Assembly: GCA_018434685.1 (NCBI GenBank)
Contig: JAHDOV010000015.1
Coordinates: 62,001-126,000, forward strand
DNA from: Deltaproteobacteria bacterium
GTDB taxonomy: Bacteria; Desulfobacterota; Desulfomonilia; UBA1062
Direction: 5' to 3'
Length of the DNA: 64,000 bases
In this document: positions 9,276 to 18,185 of the stretch, piece after piece
Position numbering within the stretch: the first letter of the stretch is position 1
How the letters are laid out: each line of letters begins with the position of its first letter
The notes under the pieces: generated by a model
Database searches by the model: none
Seen by the model: the letters and a program-made list of their open reading frames with translations, nothing else
Told to the model about the DNA's origin: nothing
Position numbers and translations under genes: made by a program

Positions 9276-12200
9276 TCATGAAGATATCTTCACTTTCAGT
9301 GCCTGACTGTCCCAGTAGCCAAGGAATTCATTGAGACTAAAACGTGCCTCAGACGAGCTGTGGATGACGTCCCTGACCGCACCATAGTTCTGTACAAGAC
9401 GTCTCAAAAGGGATTTTCGGTCTTTTCCATATAAGGAAATGGATTTTATGGCTGAAATGGCATAAAGCCAGTACCACAGGTTCTCCATGGACTCCTTGTT
9501 GTACCACCACGTGCCCTCGAATTCGTTTGCGCCGACATAGTCCCGCACGTCGCTGTCAGAGAGTAGCGTATTCACCAATGCAGGCATGCCATCAGTTCGC
9601 ACCTTCTCATCCCAGTGCTGATGCCGGGTAAGTATCCTGATGAGGAGTGTTTCATATCCGGCAGCGTGCTCATCGATGCCCAAGGTGCCAAGAAACCGGG
9701 TAACGGTGCTCCCCAGCATCCATTCGTCCATAAGGGCCCGGCTCTTTTCGGCATCCGGTTCCTCCTCGAAAAGACCGCCAAGCCTGCTCACAAGGCACCA
9801 GATAAGGGAAGTTCTCCACCACGACAGGTCTCCCGGGATACCCGAGGGCAGTGCCGAGAACAGGTATTCGAGGGCCTGCGCGGTCTTCCCTTTTGAGGGC
9901 TCCCTGAGATCCTCGATACGAACGAGGGCCTGTACCAGGGAAGTGACAGCCTCCCCGACAACGGAGGCGTCCTGTCCGGACTGAGCGAACTCCCTGGCCT
10001 GCAAGAGAAACTGGCTCAACCTCGTACCAAAGGCCTCGCATACACGGCCGGTACGGCGTCCGTCCGTGACGGTCCGGATCAGGAGATCCGCATCGAGGAT
10101 CTCCTTGAACGGGTCCAGCACCTTCTCGAGGTACAGTTCCTGGAGGGCAGCCATGACATCGGGTATCCCTCGGCCGCCGAGCTTCTGGTAGAGCCTTTTC
10201 CATTGACCGTCATAGTCCCGGTGCTCGCGAATGTCTGCAAACACCTTTACCTTGAACGCACCGAGCCGGATGTAGAAACCTTCGCGGTTGAGGCCGCTGC
10301 CCTGACGGAGGTACTCGAGGCCGCTCAAGGCATCCCTGAATATGTAATACAGGCTCTCGTCGTCAGCCAGACCCAGGCCCTGGGCCAGGGTCTTGTGTAC
10401 GATATGCCTCCGGCCGTCATTCTCCACGCTCATGCCTACGGACCGCCGGATAAAGCCGCTCGCCTCGGCATAGCGGTTGTTGTAGACGACAAGGGATTTC
10501 TCCTGCCCCCATGCATTGGAATAGGCAAAAACATCTTCGTTGACCCCTCCGTCGTCCATGACAACATCGTAGAGCACGAAATTTTCCACCCCGCTGAAGA
10601 GATGCCGCATCTTCAGCAGCGGGAATATCTCGTGTTCATGACGCCTTACAAGGTCCTGGTCCACGGACTCATCCCGGTATGCCCGGGTATATTCCATGCC
10701 GTATTTCTCGCTGAATCCCTCGATCTGGCCATGACCGAACATGGGCAGGCCCGGCATGGTAACCATCATGGTGGCAACGCCGAAATACTTGTCGTGCTTG
10801 CCGAACTGTTCCATGGCCGGTTCCTCGTCCGGGTTGTTCATGAAATTGACGAATCTCCGCAGGATCTCCGGGTTGAACCGCAGCACGTTCTTGATCACAT
10901 CCCGGTACTTGCTGTTCTCCTCGGATTTCAGCATGTTCATGAAGGCACTGTTATAGACCCGGTGCATGCCCAGGCTCCTGACAAAATAGCCTTCCATGAG
11001 CCAGAATGCCTCGGCGAGGAGCAGGGTGTTCGGGGCCTCGGCAGCAACCCGGTCCACGAGTTCGCGCCAGAATTCCACGGGGAACTCGCGGTCGAAATCT
11101 TCCTGGGATACGTTCTGTCCCGCACGCGACGGGATATCGCCGCCATAGCCGGGCAGCGGATACCAGAGCCTCTGGAAATGCCGTTTGGCCAGCGTCATGG
11201 CAGCATCGAACCTGATAATGGGAAAATCCTTTGCGATCTCGATGGTGGTCCTTATCACGGCCTCGCGCACCTCATGCTTGAGGAAATCGAGCTGGGCAGT
11301 GTCGTTCCACGGCATGCTCGTCCCATCGTTGCCGTGGTAGAGGTATCGCACCTCGCCGGTATGCCGGTCTCTGCGCTGGAATACGACAGCGGCATCCCGC
11401 CGGTCCCAGTACCCATCTTCGATCCGGAGTTCGACCCGGTCATCACCCGAGAGGTTCTCACCGGTGTAGCTGTACGAGGGGTACGGGCTTTCCTCGAGCT
11501 GAATGAACCGTTCCGGGTGCTCGACAACCCATTTCGAATAGATGCCCATGTGGTTCGGTACCATATCGGTGGCTATCCTGATGCCATAGCCCCTGGCCCG
11601 CGCCTTGAGGTTCTCAAAGGCGCCCTTTCCACCGAGGTCATGGGCAATGACATAGTCATAGATGGAGTATGCAGACGCAGCAGCCTCGGGATTTCCGGTG
11701 AGCTGCTTGATCCGTTTCGAGGCCGGGCTCCGCTCCCATATCCCGATGAGCCACAACCCGGTAAATCCCCACCGGGCAAGGATCTCGAGCTCCTCGTCGG
11801 GGATCTCGTCGAGCCGGGAGATATTCCTGCCATACTTCCTGGAGAGCTGATAGAGCCACACGTAGACGGTCTTTGCCATGAGGATGAGGCTGGGCATCCA
11901 GTCCTCGTCCGGGCTGAACCGCTCGATCTCTTCGAGTTCCCGCTGGCCGAACCTGGGGACCAGGGCCGGACCCGGTCCGAAGAAATGGGCCTTGCGCTCC
12001 TCTTTTATGAAATCGATGCTGCCGAGGATCCGGATCAGGAGGTCTGATATGAGGTGACCCCACTGGGAACGGATATATTCCAGCTGACCGGAGAGAGAAT
12101 CAGGGGAAGCCTTTGCAGGTGCCATGAGCAGTTCTATCAGGGTCTCGTTGCGGGGCCCGAAGCGAGGCTGTGCAGCAAAGTACTCTTCAACACAGCGGAT

Positions 12201-12752
12201 TATTTCCGGATAGCTGGTGTTTTCCCGCAAGTGCCTGTCATCAAAGAGCTCGATATAGGGCTTAAATGCCGGATTCTTGTTGGCGATGTAGAGCAGGATC
12301 ATTTCCTCGAGCGTGATATGGGTATTGGGCACCCCATGGGTGTCGGCATTCAGGTAGTTTCTGGCACTGATCAGGCCCCGGTACGCATCGACCGGGGGAA
12401 ACAACTCAACGAAATCAGACAGGGTTTCGTCCACCCGTGCAAGCTCTTTCTTCGAGAGGGTGTAGGAATCCGCTATGGCATGCGGGTTCACGGTTCTCCG
12501 GTAGAGGGCCATCATGTAGTGAAGGATCTCGTCGATGAGACCCATGGCATTGATCTCGCTTGCCTTGACGGCACGCTCGGGATGCCGTGCCGCATCCTTA
12601 ACCGCGTTCATCTTCTCGGCAAACCGCCGGGCAGCAGAAAAGTCTGCAAAGATCACGTTGCCGGAAGTCGTAAAGAGTGCTTCGTCGAACCGGTAGGTAT
12701 CTCTCGATTGTCTGGAGACATGAAACTCAAACATATGTCTGTCTACTCGCAC
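9276..12752 (-). CDS. Very long GH13 alpha-amylase-family protein
   Basis: At 1158 residues this is more than twice a simple alpha-amylase. The central part is a GH13 TIM barrel. Region I reads DMVPNHMG (about residue 396), region II IIRFDAAM with Arg and the nucleophile Asp (about 515), and region III LAEAFW with the acid/base Glu (about 580). Region IV, normally FxxNHD, appears as NFMNNPDEEP (about 640): the Asp is kept but the His before it is Pro. The first 300 residues and the last 350 are helical, of no recognised domain. No signal peptide is visible, so it is probably cytosolic and acts on glycogen-like or malto-oligosaccharide substrates. The GTG start is uncertain; an ATG six codons later is equally possible. 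It lies in its own gap-flanked unit. Confidence 0.75.
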   Translation of the reverse strand: MRVDRHMFEFHVSRQSRDTYRFDEALFTTSGNVIFADFSAARRFAEKMNAVKDAARHPERAVKASEINAMGLIDEILHYMMALYRRTVNPHAIADSYTLSKKELARVDETLSDFVELFPPVDAYRGLISARNYLNADTHGVPNTHITLEEMILLYIANKNPAFKPYIELFDDRHLRENTSYPEIIRCVEEYFAAQPRFGPRNETLIELLMAPAKASPDSLSGQLEYIRSQWGHLISDLLIRILGSIDFIKEERKAHFFGPGPALVPRFGQRELEEIERFSPDEDWMPSLILMAKTVYVWLYQLSRKYGRNISRLDEIPDEELEILARWGFTGLWLIGIWERSPASKRIKQLTGNPEAAASAYSIYDYVIAHDLGGKGAFENLKARARGYGIRIATDMVPNHMGIYSKWVVEHPERFIQLEESPYPSYSYTGENLSGDDRVELRIEDGYWDRRDAAVVFQRRDRHTGEVRYLYHGNDGTSMPWNDTAQLDFLKHEVREAVIRTTIEIAKDFPIIRFDAAMTLAKRHFQRLWYPLPGYGGDIPSRAGQNVSQEDFDREFPVEFWRELVDRVAAEAPNTLLLAEAFWLMEGYFVRSLGMHRVYNSAFMNMLKSEENSKYRDVIKNVLRFNPEILRRFVNFMNNPDEEPAMEQFGKHDKYFGVATMMVTMPGLPMFGHGQIEGFSEKYGMEYTRAYRDESVDQDLVRRHEHEIFPLLKMRHLFSGVENFVLYDVVMDDGGVNEDVFAYSNAWGQEKSLVVYNNRYAEASGFIRRSVGMSVENDGRRHIVHKTLAQGLGLADDESLYYIFRDALSGLEYLRQGSGLNREGFYIRLGAFKVKVFADIREHRDYDGQWKRLYQKLGGRGIPDVMAALQELYLEKVLDPFKEILDADLLIRTVTDGRRTGRVCEAFGTRLSQFLLQAREFAQSGQDASVVGEAVTSLVQALVRIEDLREPSKGKTAQALEYLFSALPSGIPGDLSWWRTSLIWCLVSRLGGLFEEEPDAEKSRALMDEWMLGSTVTRFLGTLGIDEHAAGYETLLIRILTRHQHWDEKVRTDGMPALVNTLLSDSDVRDYVGANEFEGTWWYNKESMENLWYWLYAISAIKSISLYGKDRKSLLRRLVQNYGAVRDVIHSSSEARFSLNEFLGYWDSQALKVKISS

Positions 12753-12951
12753 CCACGGCTTGTTGCTTTATCTGAAAGACGATGTGTTGAATCACTAACA
12801 GCATGCAGTTCCATCGGTTACAGAAAAGTTGTATCCGTGCAGGTTCTGACATATCTAGGGAAAAGATTCCACGTCGTCAAGCCCAAACACTGCCAGCACA
12901 CCGTGCCTCGGTCCGGGATATCATATAAACTGAACAATATCAGATTATTGC

Positions 12952-13431
12952 CTATGCTGCATCTTTTTCACGGTGATAGGAACGGATATACCGGACAATC
13001 ACGAGCGTGAAGGGGAGCAGCACGACCGCCGGGGTATAGGGCGGAGCGAAAGCCTGCAGGATGCCCTGAGGGGTATTGAGCCACCGGCCGGCATCGGGAG
13101 AGGGTATGGACCGGGCGACCATGGAGAAGAGGTCTGTTCCCGCCAGGACCCACACGAGCACACTCGCCAGGACCACCCGGGCAAACTGGTGAATCTCGTT
13201 GGCGTCCCTGATCCCCGAGAGGTAGAATATCCCGGCAAAGAGCATGACAAGTCCGCCCCACCCACCCCGGAAGCCGTCCGATGGTATTTCGACGAAGCCG
13301 AAAGAACAGGTCGAGGATGAGATGGTTACGATGAGGTCCGCTGCACCTGCACCGAACGCTGTGAGGCCAAGCAAGGTGAAGTATACGGTATATGTCAGGC
13401 TCTTTTTTTTGAAAGCAAGCTGTTTTCCCAT
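12952..13431 (-). CDS. Small membrane protein coupled to feoB
   Basis: This 159-residue protein of unknown function has three or four hydrophobic segments: about residues 13-33, 58-73, 84-100 and 131-147. Its N terminus is basic (KQLAFKKK). There are no cysteine clusters or recognisable motifs. Its start lies one base after the feoB stop, so it is almost certainly translated together with feoB as the last gene of the iron-uptake operon. The position suggests an accessory subunit or modulator of ferrous iron transport, playing the part FeoC has elsewhere, but it is not FeoC-like in sequence; FeoC is a small soluble winged-helix protein. Confidence 0.75.
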   Translation of the reverse strand: MGKQLAFKKKSLTYTVYFTLLGLTAFGAGAADLIVTISSSTCSFGFVEIPSDGFRGGWGGLVMLFAGIFYLSGIRDANEIHQFARVVLASVLVWVLAGTDLFSMVARSIPSPDAGRWLNTPQGILQAFAPPYTPAVVLLPFTLVIVRYIRSYHREKDAA

Positions 13432-13432
13432 A

Positions 13433-15271
13433 TTACGCTACTCCCATGAGCTTCCAGATGAGATGGAGCAATCCGCCATAGGCAAATGCCACGACCAGGA
13501 GGGCGATGAGGGATCCGAAAAACGCCCTGCCTCCCTCCTTGAGCATCATGATGAACGTGGCGACACACGGGAAATAGATGGTGACGAGCACAACGGAACT
13601 GATCATCTGATACGGGCTCATCTCGATGGACCCCAGCTGTGCGATGGCGAGGTCCTTTCTGAGAAATGCCGCGACCAGGGGACCAGCGGTTTCTCTGGGC
13701 ACCCCGAACCAGCCCTCGAATACGGGGCCCATTACCAGGGCCAGGGAATCTATCACACCGAGAATATAGAGGATATTTATCAGGATGATGCCCACCATGA
13801 CAAAGGGGATACCCTCTTTCAGGAAGGCATGCGTCCGCATCATCACCTTGCGGGAGACGTTCGAGAAAATGGGCTTCTGGTACGGCGGTACATCCATCAG
13901 AATCTCGGGGATCTTTCCCGGAATAATCCTGTTGAGGAGAAAGCCGAACAGGAAGTACCCGACGAACAGGTAGGCCATGACGAATCCGAGATACTGGGGT
14001 ATCATCTCGTGCATGATGCCGATCTGGGCGCTGCACGGTATGAAGACCGCCAGGAGGGTCATCATCATGAACCTCTGTTTGCTCGTCTCCAGAATCCGTG
14101 TTGCCTCAACGCCTGGCACATTGCACCCGAGGCTGAGTATGGTGGGCACAATGGCATACCCGTGCAGGCCGATCTTGTGGAGAAAGGTATCCATGAGCAC
14201 GGCGAGCCTGGGCATGTACCCGATATCCTCGAGGAGGGCGAGCATCACGTAGAAGATAAATATGGCAGGCAGGACAATGCCCAGCGGCAGGAACAGGCCG
14301 GAGGTCAGGACGCCGAAAGACTCGAGGCAGGTCCTTGAAGGTTCCAGGACACCGTCGCTCATCTGCCCTGCATCGACCATCAGGGCAAAGAACCAGTTCC
14401 CGAACCCTCCCGGGAAGTGTCGCTGGAGCAGGGGAAGCCAGTACCCATCGAAGACCTTCACGAGAAACCCGTCGGTAAAGAACCCGGCAAACGAGGTGAA
14501 TATACTCCAGAACGCATAGAGCATGGCTATGGCGAACGGAATGCCCGTGGCCGGTTTCACGGTATAATCACCGAGTGCATCCTTGAGCGAATGGATGAAA
14601 TGTCCGAAGGTCACGGTGCGCGAGGATATCTCCTCGACAAGATCCCAGCGTTCATCCTGGCTGAGTGCGGGGGAACGAGACTCCTCCTGGGGCAGAGATC
14701 TCAGGGAACACCCCATGCACCCCGAACAGCCCGAATCGAACATGTGCCGGGATAGTTTCAGCCTGGAGACGATATCAGCAAGCGAGGCAGGCTTTAGGTC
14801 TTCGAGTTTCTGGACCATCTCGGAGATGCCTTCCGCGCTGATGGCTACGGTGGGCACCACGGGCACATTGAGGATCGACTCGAGTTTGCCGGCGTCAATG
14901 ACAATGTTCTTGTCGTGGGCCACGTCCCACATATTGAGCGAGAGCACGAGGGGAAAACCCTGCTCTATCAACTCCAGTACGAGGTACAGCCCCCGCTCCA
15001 TCTTCGCCGCATCGATCACGCAGATGATCCGTGCGTCCCGGTTGTCCCGGAGCATCTGTACCGCCACCTCTTCCGCCTTGTCCTTGGGTTCGAGGGAGAA
15101 CGTGCCGGGCACATCGATGAGTTCTATGTCCTGGCCGAACTGACGCATGTAGCCTTTCGTAAAATCGACCGTGGTACCCGGATAGTTTGACGATATGACA
15201 TTTGCTCCGGTCAGGCGGTTGAAGATGACGCTCTTGCCTACATTGGGATGTCCGATGAGGAGAACCTTCAC
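13433..15271 (-). CDS. feoB: Ferrous iron transport protein B
   Basis: The 612-residue protein has an N-terminal GTPase domain (residues 1 to about 165) with G1 GHPNVGKS, G3 DVPG and G4 NMWD, and then membrane-spanning Gate domains that carry Fe(II) through the inner membrane. It is shorter than E. coli FeoB (773). Between the G domain and the membrane part, near residues 178-187, is a cysteine-rich stretch, CSGCMGC, not present in E. coli FeoB. The gene overlaps the upstream feoA by four bases (ATGA) and is followed after one base by a small membrane protein gene. The operon lies behind a Fur-type repressor gene and Fur box. Confidence 0.95.
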   Translation of the reverse strand: MKVLLIGHPNVGKSVIFNRLTGANVISSNYPGTTVDFTKGYMRQFGQDIELIDVPGTFSLEPKDKAEEVAVQMLRDNRDARIICVIDAAKMERGLYLVLELIEQGFPLVLSLNMWDVAHDKNIVIDAGKLESILNVPVVPTVAISAEGISEMVQKLEDLKPASLADIVSRLKLSRHMFDSGCSGCMGCSLRSLPQEESRSPALSQDERWDLVEEISSRTVTFGHFIHSLKDALGDYTVKPATGIPFAIAMLYAFWSIFTSFAGFFTDGFLVKVFDGYWLPLLQRHFPGGFGNWFFALMVDAGQMSDGVLEPSRTCLESFGVLTSGLFLPLGIVLPAIFIFYVMLALLEDIGYMPRLAVLMDTFLHKIGLHGYAIVPTILSLGCNVPGVEATRILETSKQRFMMMTLLAVFIPCSAQIGIMHEMIPQYLGFVMAYLFVGYFLFGFLLNRIIPGKIPEILMDVPPYQKPIFSNVSRKVMMRTHAFLKEGIPFVMVGIILINILYILGVIDSLALVMGPVFEGWFGVPRETAGPLVAAFLRKDLAIAQLGSIEMSPYQMISSVVLVTIYFPCVATFIMMLKEGGRAFFGSLIALLVVAFAYGGLLHLIWKLMGVA

Positions 15272-15498
15272 TCTCTGACCTCCACGGAGATCTTGTCGGC
15301 AATGCCGATGCCCAGGGAAATGTTTGCCTGATCTATGAGGAGCACCACCGGTCCCTTGAGCGGCTCTTTGGTGATCATCTTCACTGTCTTGCCTGTCCTC
15401 ACGCCCATACTCGCCAGCTGTCCGCGCACAACAGGGTCAATGGCCACGATGGTTCCTTCCTGGCTGTACGTCATCATGTCGAGTCTCTTCCGTCCCAT
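15268..15498 (-). CDS. feoA: FeoA-domain protein (second copy)
   Basis: A 76-residue SH3-like FeoA domain protein, probably a cytosolic partner of FeoB. It has the usual run of short strands with GQLASMGVRTGKTVK in the middle and SLGIGIADKISV near the end, where the family shows lGxxiaxkI. The start overlaps the stop of the preceding feoA by one base (TGATG), and its end overlaps feoB by four, so the three are translationally coupled. Its N terminus (GRKRLDMMTYSQEG) is somewhat longer than that of the first copy. Confidence 0.88.
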   Translation of the reverse strand: MGRKRLDMMTYSQEGTIVAIDPVVRGQLASMGVRTGKTVKMITKEPLKGPVVLLIDQANISLGIGIADKISVEVRE

Positions 15499-15722
15499 CA
15501 GTCGTCCAGCCTCTTGACCCGTATCCTGTCCGCCATGCCTGCTCCCAGGGCTATGGTCGACCTGTTGACCTCGAGGACCACCGGGCCGCCCTGTCTCGCG
15601 ATAATCCGGATTGTGGATCCTTCCGTGATGCCCCTGAGGAGGAGTTTCTGGCGCAATCCCATGCCTCCGTCGATAGCGATGACCCGACAGCTCTGTCCTT
15701 GAGAAAGATCGCTCAGCACCAT
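15498..15722 (-). CDS. feoA: FeoA-domain protein (first copy)
   Basis: This 74-residue FeoA-type SH3-like protein has the characteristic LSQGQSCRV start, LRGITEGSTIRI centre and IALGAGMADRIRV end. A GGGAG ribosome site precedes the ATG. It is the first feo gene after the Fur-type regulator, 48 bases away, and is directly coupled to a second feoA and feoB. Two different FeoA proteins in one operon are known from several anaerobes. Each probably binds the cytosolic side of FeoB, but their separate roles are not known from sequence. Confidence 0.88.
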   Translation of the reverse strand: MVLSDLSQGQSCRVIAIDGGMGLRQKLLLRGITEGSTIRIIARQGGPVVLEVNRSTIALGAGMADRIRVKRLDD

Positions 15723-15770
15723 ACGGAACTCCCTGTGCAGTGTTCTTTTCGTAGATAGCTCATCATATGC

Positions 15771-16214
15771 CTATTCCTGTCCCTTCTTGTCTGTGCATTG
15801 TTTGCATATGCCTCTTACGCTGAGGCGATGTTCATTCTCCACAAATCCATGTGCCGTGCAGATCTCTCCGACCAGTTCTTCGAGCCTCTCCGATCTGAAT
15901 TCAATTACCTCCTGGCATCTCTCACAGATCATGTGTCCGTGCCTGAAGGACCCATGGGAGCGTTCATAGCTCACCCTGCCCCGTGCACTGAGCGTCTCCA
16001 CTACAAATCCCGAATCGATGAGCAGCGGCAGTACCCGATAGATCGTCGCTCTCGAGATTCGTTTATTGTAGCTCTGGACCCTCTCCAGAAGCTGATCCGC
16101 GTCGAAATGACCATCTAAGGAGAGCACTCCCCTCAAAACCGCCATCCGTTCCGGTGTCCTCTTCAGGTTTTTCTCTCTCAGAAACTCTCGAAACGACCGT
16201 TCCGCATCCCTCAT
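15771..16214 (-). CDS. fur: Fur-family iron regulator
   Basis: This 147-residue metalloregulator has an N-terminal winged helix (LKRTPERMAVLRGVLSLDGH, ISRATIYRVLPLLIDSGFV) and a C-terminal dimerisation domain. The domain carries the metal ligands GSFRHGHMIC and CxxC (CERC), with a second CKQC pair near the end, the structural zinc site of Fur. It heads the run fur-feoA-feoA-feoB on the same strand, and a near-perfect 7-1-7 Fur box lies 15 bases before its ATG. It therefore most likely represses itself and the ferrous iron transporter when Fe(II) is plentiful. Zur or PerR are less likely given the feo context. Confidence 0.9.
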   Translation of the reverse strand: MRDAERSFREFLREKNLKRTPERMAVLRGVLSLDGHFDADQLLERVQSYNKRISRATIYRVLPLLIDSGFVVETLSARGRVSYERSHGSFRHGHMICERCQEVIEFRSERLEELVGEICTAHGFVENEHRLSVRGICKQCTDKKGQE

Positions 16215-16228
16215 GCCTCGCCCCTAAT

Positions 16229-16243
16229 TGAGATTGATTCTCA
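16229..16243. promoter_or_regulatory. Fur box upstream of fur-feo operon
   Basis: TGAGATTGATTCTCA differs by one base from the 7-1-7 Fur consensus TGAxAATNATTxTCA symmetry: its two halves TGAGATT and ATTCTCA are reverse complements apart from one position. It is enclosed by a further TAATTG...CAATTA pair at 16225-16230 and 16252-16257. It lies just before the fur start codon and well placed to control the whole operon. Confidence 0.75.
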
Positions 16244-16319
16244 GTCTCATCCAATTAGCAGGTCTTCTTCGTCCGGTCAACTCCTTTTGTGGATGCAGAG
16301 AGGCCTGGTTGCCGAAAGG

Positions 16320-17168
16320 TCAGCAGCTCTCCATGACGATGAAGCTGTTCATCTCAGCCCCCACCTCGCCAGAGATGATCGGGCACTTCACCATGAACAG
16401 AAAAAACACGTCCCTCCCGGGAGCACAAAGCGTCTCAAGGTTCCCCTGCCCTTTCGAGATGACCACGTCCGCACCATAAAACAGCTGCCTGAATTCTTCG
16501 GTGCACAGGCCAAGGGGCGTGCCCGGCGCCGGGGAGCCGCTCGATATTACGGTGCAGACCTTGTCAAGGCCTGTCTGGATGGCATCCTGCATGGTTGCAT
16601 CGTTTATGACCGGGATGTCACGGACGGCACAGGTGACACGCTCCGGACCCAATTCTTCGATCAATACCCGGTCAAACACAATCTCACCCGCATTATCAGC
16701 GAGGTAGAGGATGGACCGGGCATCCGTGACCCGCTGTCTGAGCCGGTCCGTGTGATCGATTGCAAAAGGAACAGCAAGCGCCCTTTCCAGGGTCTCTTCC
16801 ACGGGAATCCGCCGGTGATCGCCAGCCGCGAAATCGATAATGTTGCCAGCCACCGCCATGCGCACACCGGCATCAAAGGGGTCAGCCGATGATGCCAGGA
16901 TCTCCTTAAGCCTCGGATAGAGCGCAAGCGCCTTGCTGTTGCAGTCATATTTCACCTCGGCATACGGATCATGTATGCCGAGGGTCTCCCGGAGCATCCC
17001 GTACATCTCCATGGCCATGATCGGCGGAGGAGAATCAAAATCGAGTTCACCCAGACTCTTCAGCACATCCCTGATGAATGTTCTCTGAAGGTCCTCGGGG
17101 ATATTCTGCCGTGCAATATCGAGGGCCTGTCGCACCAGGCAGCCCACACAGTCGAGGTGCGTGCGCAT
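16320..17168 (-). CDS. DUF89 / ARMT1-like metal-dependent phosphatase
   Basis: This 282-residue protein belongs to the DUF89 family, whose characterised members are metal-dependent phosphatases thought to remove damaged or harmful sugar phosphates. It shows the family motifs GNIIDF (about residue 110), LADNAGEIVFDR (about 155-166), whose Asp-Asn bind metal, and SKGQGNLET (about 245). The N terminus CVGCLVRQA is typical of the short archaeal and bacterial branch. The start is one base after the mrp stop, so the two genes are translated together. The gene ends about 75 bases before the Fur-box region. The substrate is unknown. Confidence 0.85.
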   Translation of the reverse strand: MRTHLDCVGCLVRQALDIARQNIPEDLQRTFIRDVLKSLGELDFDSPPPIMAMEMYGMLRETLGIHDPYAEVKYDCNSKALALYPRLKEILASSADPFDAGVRMAVAGNIIDFAAGDHRRIPVEETLERALAVPFAIDHTDRLRQRVTDARSILYLADNAGEIVFDRVLIEELGPERVTCAVRDIPVINDATMQDAIQTGLDKVCTVISSGSPAPGTPLGLCTEEFRQLFYGADVVISKGQGNLETLCAPGRDVFFLFMVKCPIISGEVGAEMNSFIVMESC

Positions 17169-17169
17169 G

Positions 17170-18027
17170 CTACTTGCCGTTAAAGCTCTTCAGTATCTTC
17201 TCGAGGATGTCGTTGAATGCCTTTGCAGCAGGTGTCGTGCTGTCGCCGTTGACAAAGGGCCTGCCTTCATCGGTACCCGTGACGATCTTCGGGTCGATGG
17301 GGATTGCACCCAGAAACGGCACCTTGAGATCCTGGGCAGCGCGTTTGCCTCCGCCCACCTTGAACAGATCCAGGGTTTCCCCGCAGTGCGGGCAGGAGAA
17401 CCCGCTCATGTTCTCGATGATGCCCAGTGTCTTGAGCTCGAGAGTCCTGGCGAACTCCACACTCTTACGGGAGTCCAGCAACGCAACATCCTGCGGGGTT
17501 GTCACGATGATTGCATAGGGAGATTTGATCTCCTCCCCGTTCGTGATGATGTGTGCGATGGACAGGGGTTCATCACCGGTTCCAGGCGGCAGGTCCACAA
17601 CCAGGAAATCCAGTTCACCCCAGTTCACGTCGCGGACAAACTGTTTCATGACCGTGTGTTTCATGGGCCCTCTCCAGATCACCGGGGTGTCCTTGCTGTC
17701 GAGGAGATACCCTACAGAGATGACAAGGAGATTCTCAGCGGCCTCCACAGGTCGGATGTTTCCTTCTCCGTCCGTCCTGAGCTTGCTGTCTTCGATACCG
17801 AGGACCTTGGGTATGTCCGGTCCGTGGATATCACCATCGATTATACCCACCTTGTATCCGCGCATTGCCAGGCCCAGGGCAAGATTGGCAGAAACCGTCG
17901 ATTTCCCCACCCCGCCCTTGCCGCTCATGACCAGGATGGTGTTCTTGATCCGTGAAAGCCTGTCGGCTAGTTTCTTCTCCATATTATCTGGAGCATTTTC
18001 CTGTATTTGAGTTAAATTATCAGCCAT
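17170..18027 (-). CDS. mrp: Mrp/NBP35-type iron-sulfur cluster carrier ATPase
   Basis: This 285-residue deviant P-loop ATPase has the motif [10 protein letters not shown] (about residues 35-44) and [13 protein letters not shown], the Mrp signature. Near residue 200 it has CPHCG, the Cys pair that holds a bridging Fe-S cluster at the dimer interface in ApbC/NBP35 proteins. The family delivers [4Fe-4S] clusters to apoproteins in the cytoplasm. The start is supported by AAAGGAAG six bases before the ATG. It is coupled to the DUF89 gene and lies upstream of the fur-feo operon on the same strand, an iron-themed neighbourhood. Confidence 0.93.
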   Translation of the reverse strand: MADNLTQIQENAPDNMEKKLADRLSRIKNTILVMSGKGGVGKSTVSANLALGLAMRGYKVGIIDGDIHGPDIPKVLGIEDSKLRTDGEGNIRPVEAAENLLVISVGYLLDSKDTPVIWRGPMKHTVMKQFVRDVNWGELDFLVVDLPPGTGDEPLSIAHIITNGEEIKSPYAIIVTTPQDVALLDSRKSVEFARTLELKTLGIIENMSGFSCPHCGETLDLFKVGGGKRAAQDLKVPFLGAIPIDPKIVTGTDEGRPFVNGDSTTPAAKAFNDILEKILKSFNGK

Positions 18028-18185
18028 ATGTCTTCCTTTCTTGATTTGAGGCTAGAAGATGCCTAGCATATATCCCCTGTGAACACAACCCGGAGGAAGA
18101 TCCCGGACGGCATCGGCCCGACGGGGTCTTTCCAGGCAGAAACGAGGCGCACGTCAGTTCCGGAGTTAACCGCGGGGGGATCGTA

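Noticed and set aside
10203-12047. 614-codon plus-strand frame
   Set aside because: It is the antisense of the GH13 gene, whose minus-strand product has clear family motifs. The plus frame shows none and is a result of high GC at third positions.
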